A stretch of DNA of 64,000 nucleotides. Origin: Moringa oleifera (Eukaryota; Streptophyta; Magnoliopsida; Brassicales; Moringaceae). The stretch covers positions 1 through 64,000 of the forward strand of contig JAJFZO010000325.1 of the NCBI GenBank assembly GCA_021397835.1, given 5' to 3'. Numbering within the stretch: position 1 is the first letter of the stretch; the number at the start of each line of letters is the position of its first letter. The notes under the pieces were generated by a model. It made no database searches, was not told the DNA's origin, and saw only the letters and a program-made list of their open reading frames with translations. The translations under genes were made by a program, and so were the position numbers. Below, in pieces: positions 55,401 through 64,000 of this stretch.

Positions 55401-58400
55401 CTTCTGAAGGTAACATTTTTTCTTTCTTTTGTTTTTTATTTTTGGGATTTTTTTTTCTTTCTAAATTTTGGAAACGAAATGGTTTACTAAAAGGTTAATT
55501 ATATGGACACGATATATATAATGCTCATGTTGCATCAAAGATTTAAAAGGAGGGTAAAATAAGGTTTGACAATAAATTTTCTCTTTTGAAAATTTGAGCA
55601 GAATGCATTAAAGATGGACATCATAATCTTTTTTAATCTTGCAATTTCTCCGTTTTACTAGAGAGTGTGAGTGTTATCTGAAGGTGGAACTTTGTTTACT
55701 TGCTCAAAGATTGTTACCTTCATAAAAGTCAAAGATTTCATTTAATAATCTTTGTCATAGGCTAAAGGCTAGTTGAATTCTATTTTTGTACCTGTTGCAA
55801 ATGTTTGTGAAATCTTAATAGTTGATTTTTGTCAAAAAGTTTTTATAGTTTGCCTTTACCAAATTTTGGATTGACTAGTTTATAGGATTATATGTTATGC
55901 ACTATTTTTCTTAGCAATTCTTGCATTTGAAATTACTGTTGGTGGGAGTGCATTGCTTTACAAACTTCCATGGTACTTTTATGGAAACTTGGATTTTTAT
56001 TGCATTTTGTGGGGATTTGACATAGAAACCAAATTTGTTTTAAAGTAAACTTGATTTATTAGTTAGACTTGTTTCATATTTTGGCCTTGTGATACAATAA
56101 AAGAAAACATTAGATACTTTTTTCTTTTAATAATTGGGAGTTCACTTAAGAAATTGGATTCATCTTACATGGTAAAGCCAGAATGTGATGCCTTGGCGCT
56201 GCAAGACCTATTCCATTCTAATATGAGATTGGTATCTAATATGAAATCAAATGCTTAATGTGCGAGTTTATAATTTATTTTACATAATTATCTTCACTCT
56301 TTAACCATTGGCACAACCCTATGGGTGCAATATAGTTATTTTATTTAAGACTATATAAAATCAAAACCCAAGAAAAATGATCTAGCTTGAACAAATAAAG
56401 TCCTCAAGAAAGAAAATGATACTAGTGAACCATTAGAATATGAGATTGGATCTTATTTATGCCCCTGGAAATTAGCTTCTGTCTAAAAAACCTTTATGTT
56501 TTTAAGATAATAGTATAAAGAAAGGGTTCATCATTGTATCTTAAAGAATTATTGCGAGTAAGGAAGTTTTGTTATTTCAAATGTTGGGAATCATTGAGAT
56601 TTGAAAACTTTTGTTGCATACGATATATTGATTATTAATTACCTATTCCATTGATTGATCAAATTTGTAGAATCTCATGTGAAATAAAAAGGATTTTAGC
56701 TCTTAATGGTATGATTTTATAATGAGAAATTAAATATTTTATTTTTATCTTTTCATTTATGGTGTAATATTAGATGGCTCTTTTTGTATGGTTTGTATTT
56801 TCATGTATAATTGTAATTGGTTAGTTTTATTCTCAAGTAACCTCAAAATCTAAATGATAGCCAAAATAGTTTTGGTTGCCATTATAGTTGTATGTTTGAA
56901 CTATTAAGGAAGGAAATTATAGTTTTGTAACCAAATGATTGTTTGTTGCACATGTTGTAGGCTTGTCTTCTTTTATGTGTTTATCAAAACTAATGACTAG
57001 CTTGCTTGATTTTCCTTCTCCAAAATGCATTCCAACAAAAAGTATTTGTATGATCAAAAGTTGCAATACAATACAACCTATTTAATGAACCTTGAAATTC
57101 TATATTTCAACTTCATCGATGCATAGGATCACATAAAGAAAAAAATAACAAATTCTCTTATTAGTAGGTACTAATAAATTAATGTGTCCTTTTAATCAGT
57201 AACCATCTAATTATGGACGAGAAAGGGAAAGAGAGAGAAGCCAAACAAACAAAAAATAATAATGCAAAAATCGCTCAAGTTAAATCATAAAACATTTATA
57301 AAAATAAAAAAAACTTGATTTCCTAATGAACAACTTGTCGTCCACTTGTGACAGTTTTAATGGCATGATGCTTTATAATAGGCGGAGTTTAGTGCCCTAG
57401 CGCCTTAACCACAATAAAGAGCGTTGCTGGCATAAGTATCTTAGATCTTTTATTCCCTCCATTCGGTCACTCTTTTGGTATTTGTCTTCTACTGCATTGC
57501 CACTTGATCTTTGTAACAATCATTTTATTTTCAATTATTTTTATTATTTATTATTTATTAAATATTAAAAAAATTATATTGAAAACACGCCTTTTCCATT
57601 TTGAATAACATGAGAAATTAGGGATTATTTACTTAAAGTCAAATTTTTTATGGCTGTTATCTCTTTACAATAGTTTTAAATATTGGATCTAATTGGTTTG
57701 TTTGATTAGTTGAGTTATAAATGAGCTTTTTGATCTATTAATTTCATTTAATACTAATATATATTTATTTATATTATCCAACTTATTTTGTTACAAAAAT
57801 TTTAAATTTTTATCAAAATCATATTATTTTAAAAAATAAAAATATATATTTTTTAATCTTATTATTTAACCATCATGCTTCAATATCGAATTTTTTAATA
57901 TCTTTCTTGTTTAATTTAATAATTGATTTGATTTTAAAAACATTTGAATAATATTTGGTAAAGTTTAACAAAATTAACATGGTTGTTTTAAGATTTAACA
58001 ATATAAATAAAAATATTATAAATTTTGTTAGTTGCACCTTGAAAATGTCCCTTAATAATGGTATCAACACCAACTATATTAACTGTATCAATAGTACCAC
58101 ATATATGTGATCCCACTAGGTTATGGGCTTCAAATGTCGATCCAAGCCATAATCGAGCTTTACTTTACTCTCAGGCCATAAGCTTGAGCTAGACAATTGA
58201 GCCAAATTGGCTGTAAGCCTTAGCCCATGAAAGAGAGCAAGTTAAGCTTACAAGCTAGGCCTTAACAACAGTGCAAGTGTGCCATATCAGCTAGGGAAAT
58301 ATGGTGCACGATTTTTCTATTTACTCGAGTTATACCCAAAGCTTCCCTTGCTATCATGTGCCATGTCTTCTCGTAGGGCATCTCTTCTGCTTGAAGAGGA

Positions 58401-60310
58401 AGCAAAACTTTTTTAGTACTACCAAATGGTAATCTTTGTAAAACCAATGACAGATGAAGGAAAATTAGAAATGAGGACCATTGCATCACATTTGATCCAT
58501 TTTAGATCATCACTCTCTCAGCTCTAGTAAGTTTCTTTTCACTTTTCTCTTTAATTCAATGTCAAATGGTCTTCACTGTTGACTCAATTCATGTGATGTT
58601 CTAAATATGTTTTGGAATTTGCACTAGAGCGTGTTTGGTTTGAGAAATGAAGAAAGTTGAAGCATAGAAATATTCAAATACAGTGCAACATCAAAGAAGA
58701 GTGCTAACATGTAAGTGACCATATATTAAAATAATTTTCTTTAATTCTCTTATTTAAGATATATGCTACTAATTATTCGTATTTTTATCGCTTAAGCGAT
58801 AATAATTATTATCTTTCTTTCGATACTTTTAGAAAATGTAAGAATGGCAAGAGAAAACAAATTGGAGGTGGGGCATTGAGGTGCTATAGAACAAAATCGA
58901 AGATGCAAGTCATGACAATAGATAAAAACGGAGGAAGTACAAGAAGAAATCGGTGAAAAACAGTCGTAATTCGAGGTAAATAAAATTTATTAATTTATTT
59001 AATTATTGCAAATTACTTTTATATATTTTAAGTTGAGTTTTTGTTTAAGACATACAGTGATTAATTAAAGCATAATTAAGGCATCAATAATATGAAATTA
59101 ACAAGTGTAAGATGTGTTACATGGAGTGGATGCGATGATAATGGACCTCATAAGTGGTAAATGCATGTTTGGTTGGTTAGGCTAATCCAAGTTGCTTGGC
59201 TACGGGATGTCTATATCTTTGGTGCTTTCATTATTAGAATATCTCCACTTTTTCTTACATAAAAGGCCAGTAGGAGCTAATAATAATACACTCATTAGAC
59301 ACTTATCATCTTTTTTGGCTCTCATGACAATAAGGCAACATTCAAATCCATGTAAGAAAAGTCTTCTTCAAAGGCTAGATTTGAATCATACAGTGGCTTT
59401 GTCCTTGTAAGATATTAGCCTCTTTCTCTCTCTCCAAGGCATAGCAACAAACACTTTCTTAATGATAAAGTTTAGTGTTCTTGCAGTTTCTTAGAGATCA
59501 ACTTATGAAGCTTTCTTAATGTGGAGTATGGTAGTTTTCTCATCACTACAAGTAATTCACAAAACTCAGCCATTTCCTTTAGATTTTCTAGTTTCATATT
59601 TACTCACCGAGAACATGAACAACACAAGAATAGATATCTTATCCTATTATTTTTTGTTTTGATATATTTTTTTCAACAAGCAAACGATTTTTTTCATAAA
59701 AATCTTTAACATTCTATTCTATGGATCATGCTCTCATATGCCATTAATTATATTTATATCTCAAGTATATCACATTTATTTTTTTGAAGGTCAACTAATA
59801 GATGAATTAATTGTGAATTTGAACTGATATAATAATTGAGCAACATTGTACATTTTGGATATGGGGATTTGGAGGTCAATTTTCATAAATTATTCAAATT
59901 TTGAATTCTATTTTTTCCTTAAATGTAGTGGCTCTTCATGTGTTAAATTTGCGAATTTGAATATTGGATCCAGTGAATTAGTTCTTAGTTAGGAGATGGC
60001 TTAGTTTAGTAGGAAAGTCCTCTTGTCTTTCATTCCTTGCAAATTATGATCGGCTTGATCTATCAGCATTCTTCTCGATTGCAAAACTGCAATTTTTGAC
60101 ACTGAAAGGGTAAGGAGGATATTCTTGGTTATGTTGAATGTCTCATTACTAATTCCAATTTCAATATGTTAATTAAAATTCATATACCAAATAATTTGTG
60201 ATATTATACATTATTCTCCTTCATCATAATTGCATTCCCTTAAATCATAAGGTTAAGATTTTCATTGCAATATTTTTTTCCTCAGGGGAGATATCTAGGC
60301 TAAAAATTAA
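52441..60310. other. Long spacer of copy 2, first part
   Basis: Matches 4,858-14,658 except for the missing 1.72-kb segment (joint near 53,690) and the single 133-bp unit at 55,757-55,895. A poly-A run of 15 lies at 52,666-52,680. No assignable exon. Confidence 0.6.
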
Positions 60311-60317
60311 TGTGTGG

Positions 60318-60736
60318 TTGTTATTTTTGAACAGTTTGGTGCTCAAAGCTCAAAGATGAGGATGATACCTATGAACAGTGTATTCTCTTGGCAGTCCTAC
60401 AACAAAGAAAGTGCATGTGCAGAAGATGATAATATGATTGCAATGGAATGGCTAATGGAACAGAAAAATATCACTTGAGATGAATTAGATTATTTATGGT
60501 ATTTGATAGAGTGAGTAATCTTGACTAATCAATCTTAGCTTATACATATATTTTTGCAAAAGAAACTGATCAAAATTGTTGAGATCTTTTTGGACTGATA
60601 CGTTTTTGTGTGTTTTTATTTTTTTTCTTGCTTGCTTAATGTAATGATAGGTTTTGATGGAGCTTTTCTAATGAACGGACAATATCCTCCGCTAGGTGTC
60701 ATGCTTTCCATATTTTTGTCAATGGTAAATTATCAG
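60318..60736 (+). pseudogene. Unrecognised candidate exons, copy 2
   Basis: Counterparts of 14,659-14,859 (start lost, TGA after KNIT) and 14,996-15,081 (FDGAFLMNGQYPPLGVMLSI, both splice borders kept). The third piece at 60,847 (GTTYGGTIM) is also kept. Confidence 0.35.
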
Positions 60737-61280
60737 GTAAACCAATTAGTCTTGCAAACTTTTTCAAAATTGGATTATTACTTTTGGATGAAATTTTTAG
60801 TGTACCTTTACTCAAACGGATCTAGGATTCATAAATCTTATTTCAGGAACTACATATGGAGGTACTATAATGTTTACAATTCTTTCTTAAAAGAGTTGTT
60901 TATTCTTTCTATTAGTAACTGTTTGAACAAAGATTAAGATGTTTTCTCTCTTTCACATCCATAATTTCTAGAGAATTTTACAATGAGTGAAAATAAAGCA
61001 ACATTAATTTGCAATATATTCTAGTTGCAACTTCAAAAATGTCTACATAAATATATTTTTTTCATGGACATCTTCCTTTTCATTTATTTATTTATTCATG
61101 AATAGATATCTAATCACGAGTAATATTACCAACTCATAAGCCCTTTGTTCAACACGTAAGTTGTGCACTTCTTGTCCAATAGAATATTTCAATAATGTTT
61201 TGGAGTGTCTTAAAATGAGACCCCCATTATACTTAATTGTAAATAACAATTTAGGTATGATTTTACATTAGACCATCAAG

Positions 61281-61284
<4 letters not shown>

Positions 61285-61319
<35 letters not shown>
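61285..61319 (+). repeat. AT microsatellite, copy 2
   Basis: Alternating AT run of about 17 repeats at the same place as 15,629-15,663. Confidence 0.9.
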
Positions 61320-61323
<4 letters not shown>

Positions 61324-61854
61324 TGAATAATAAGGCTCTTATTCGTACACATGTCATGATACTATTTATGCATTGTTCATTTAGAAGGCATTTCAAATTT
61401 GGAATATGAGAATGTAAGTTAACTGAAGTGTTATTTTTAATTTGATTTTTTTTATTTAATAGATTCATTATGTGTCGAGTGCTAATAGAGGTGTTTCGCA
61501 AGTGATGAATGTCTCATATTTGAACTTTTAAGGGTAAGTATTATTTATTGATTCTTGTAAATTATTACTTACATTTCATACATAATTTTTACATGTACTT
61601 TTTATATTTCAGGTCATACATTGTGAATTAATCATCATTTTTTGGTGATTTTAACAAATGTTATTTTGTGAAGTTAATGTATTAGCTTTTAACTCTTTAA
61701 ATTTAGAAGCATTAGTGGAATTATTACTTTGAATTGTATTTTCATTAGCAATTTGATATATTTTGTTATGTAAGAAGGTGTATTGTAGATAAAATTTTTG
61801 TTATATATGAGTATATTCATTTTAATGATATGGTGATATTGTAAGTCACAAATT

Positions 61855-62350
61855 TTTAATTTTTTAATGATCGTTATATAACTATTTGTAATCCTTTTAG
61901 TGGTAATGTTTAATTGCTTTAATAAATTTATAATTTGATTTATAACAATAATTATATTGACATTTAATAATAAAAAATATCGTTAGTAACAAATCGCAAT
62001 TATGATTGTCTCAAACAACACAAAACTGAATTTACTTTTAGTGGTAGTTATTAATTGCTTTAACAAGTATCGTTAAATATGTTTATTTTTAATGGCAACT
62101 TTTAATTGTTATGAATTAAATAAAGATCAACTTACCTTTAGTAAAAAATGTTAATTGTCATTAAATATAAAAAATTTTAGTAATAATTGTGTTGTATCTT
62201 TATCAGTAATCACGACAATTATAGCTACAGGGTTTTCTCGACTCTTATTATGCTGGCTTTTGAACAATGAGTAGTAAAAACCTTAGTGACAATTGTAATT
62301 GTTATTAAAATCCAAAATAATTATTGCTAAAACCTCTTTTTTTTACTGCA
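61855..62350. mobile_element. Transposon-like subterminal repeat region, copy 2
   Basis: Counterpart of 16,230-16,815 with motifs TTTTAGTGGTAATG, TTTTTAATGGCAAC and CCTTAGTGACAATT. The first 120 bases present in copy 1 are missing. Confidence 0.4.
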
Positions 62351-63975
62351 AAACTTGCCTTATCATATTATAAGCTAATTAGAAATTCAATTTTTATCCA
62401 ATTAATAAAAACTAAGAGATTGTTAAAATAATCCTAATTTAAATGAAGATAAGTAACTAATCAAATCTTATTTTTACGTGTTTGATATGTCTTTAATGGC
62501 GAATGCTTATTTGTATCACATACTTATTTTGTCTAATTAAAAATGATTCTACAGGCTATGGATGAAATTTTAGGAAAAATTCATATTTTGGACTTCTATG
62601 AGAGGAAGCGTACAAAGCCAGTTATTAGTTGAAACACATTTCTCCTTGTATTATCTTCCTAAACTCTTCCTAGAAAATGGGTGCAATTATGATATTGAGA
62701 ACTTTTTTTAATTAATTTTTTACACACAGAGATACGAAAAGATTTGTTAATAAATAATAAGAAATATAAGCTTGTTAAAACTGAATTCTCAAACTGAAAT
62801 TTTTTAAGTGATGAATTGTAGCGCTCAATGTGTTGGATATATTGTCATGTAGTTGGTAAAGGAAGTATATTGTTATATGGCGACAATATGACAAACTAGA
62901 TTTGTCCAGGTTACTAATGAGAAAAAAAAATAATGGTTTACTCAATTCTTTATATATGTACATATATATATAATTTATTATCCATGAAAAGTTTTTTAAA
63001 ATAAAAAAGTGAAATAGTTTTAGTTTTTTGAAAACATAAAAAGATAATTTTTGCATCATCACATAAAAAATATATTAATTTATAAAAACAATAAGAACTA
63101 AAAAGAAAACTTAGGAATAGTATATTTTTCAAATAAAATATGCTTGTCAATTTTAAAAATAACAATTATTTTTTAAAAATTATTGAATATCCTTATGTTA
63201 TATTTACTATCTTTAAATCAAGGGTTTTTCTTCAATTTTCAAAAATTATCAACAAAATTCATACATATTTTGTTCAAATTGTAGAGAAAATGGAGTAAAA
63301 GGAAGAAGTAATGAGAGGTGGAGTTCATATAGATTTTGCTTTCTTTTATCCCATCTTTCTCTAATCAAGGATTGTCCATTTTCTTTCGTATGCTTTGACT
63401 TCTCATACTACCAAACAAAATAAAAACGTATTTTGTTATTCAATTGTTTCTTACTCTTTATACTTATTATGAAACAAAATATTACAAACAAATGTCTTGA
63501 AGGTAGAAAAGTAACTATGATTATTGTAACCATTTTTTGTCAACATATACAAATTAGATTCTTGCTTGAAGGTGAGTGGAGTTTTTTTTTTTTTTTTTCA
63601 CAAGGAAGAAGGATTTACCATCCTACAATTGGTTAATAATGAAATGATGAAACCAAAAACTAGTAAGAGCAAAATACCTACAGGTGGTGTATGTGATGGC
63701 TTGCTAAGCATTTTTTTTTTATTAGTACGCCCTGAATAAAGAAATCATCTCTAAAGAAGAACTTTGAATAACATGATTACCAAGTCCTTCTATTTTTAAT
63801 TAATTAATTATGTTTTTGATTAATATCAAGTGAATTTACAATATATTCTATTTATAAGGAAAGAAAGATGTCATTAACCATCCATATCGTTACTTTATAG
63901 TAATATTAGAACATTATTAAATAAGTCTACCTATGAATTTTGTTTATTCTTATTTTTTTGATAGATATCTTTTTA
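62351..63975. other. Final spacer of copy 2
   Basis: It includes the AMDEILGKIHILDFYERKRT island (62,555-62,632), otherwise AT-rich non-coding sequence matching 16,816-18,440. Confidence 0.5.
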
Positions 63976-63978
63976 AGA

Positions 63979-64000
63979 GGAAGATCTCTTTAGAACATTT
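63979..64000 (+). pseudogene. AAA-ATPase upstream exon (EDLFRT), cut by the window end
   Basis: After AAGAG the reading EDLFRTF begins exactly as at 18,442, then the window ends. Confidence 0.6.

Larger units (their letters stand above)
47571..64000. repeat. Large segmental duplication, copy 2
   Basis: Parallel to 171-18,461 in order and orientation; cut by the window end inside the next EDLF exon. Compared with copy 1 it lacks the 1.72-kb segment and one 133-bp unit, but keeps about 345 bp (49,516-49,860) and the C-terminal part of the RbBP5-like gene. Confidence 0.9.

Overview
This window looks like nuclear DNA of a flowering plant, probably a eudicot (I cannot name the species). It is very AT-rich, and coding pieces appear only as short exon-sized islands with GT/AG borders. 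The recognisable proteins are plant ones: a plant-type AAA+ ATPase of the Arabidopsis At1g50140/At3g19740 kind, homomeric acetyl-CoA carboxylase (ACC), an RbBP5-like WD40 subunit of COMPASS, and a PRIN2-like plastid protein. Open reading frames are short and mostly meaningless. I see no complete, clearly functional gene, no rRNA or tRNA, no CRISPR array and no bacterial features. All family assignments come from reading translations by eye against remembered families; no search was run.

The layout is a mosaic of broken gene copies enlarged by repeated duplication. Bases 171-18,461 and 47,571-64,000 are two diverged copies of one segment of about 16-18 kb. Each copy holds, in order: AAA C-terminal exon units, a more N-terminal AAA exon (1,947 and 49,277), an ACC exon, an RbBP5-like fragment, AAA Walker A exons, and then about 13 kb (copy 1) or 11 kb (copy 2) of mostly non-coding spacer. 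The spacer ends at a further copy of the same AAA exon (18,442 and 63,979), as expected if the segment is itself tandemly repeated.

Between the two copies: 18.5-22.1 kb is AT-rich with tandem repeats and transposon-like motifs. 22.1-25.2 kb carries the first two exons of a PRIN2-like gene followed by unrelated exon-like pieces. 26.4-28.1 kb is extremely T-rich on the plus strand. 29.3-35.6 kb is a tandem family with a period of about 1.3 kb, built on an unrecognised gene with a membrane segment; two units are almost identical. 35.6-43.0 kb holds ACC biotin-carboxylase exons, four CAG/TAG minisatellites each joined to the same ACC exon piece, and two tandem copies of AAA exons up to Walker A (one also keeps Walker B). 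43.0-49.2 kb is an array of about 12 units (about 560 bp each), every unit being the last four exons of the AAA gene.

The genes do not form a pathway. What ties the window together is a duplication history: AAA, ACC and RbBP5-like fragments were joined, and the composite was amplified at several scales (42 bp, 133 bp, 560 bp, 1.29 kb, about 1.7 kb trimer, 3.1 kb and about 16 kb). All four local Walker A motifs carry the same Lys-to-Asn change, so the ATPase was probably already dead before the local amplification. I found no convincing new biological system; the nested amplification of C-terminal AAA exons with readable recombination joints is the most interesting content.
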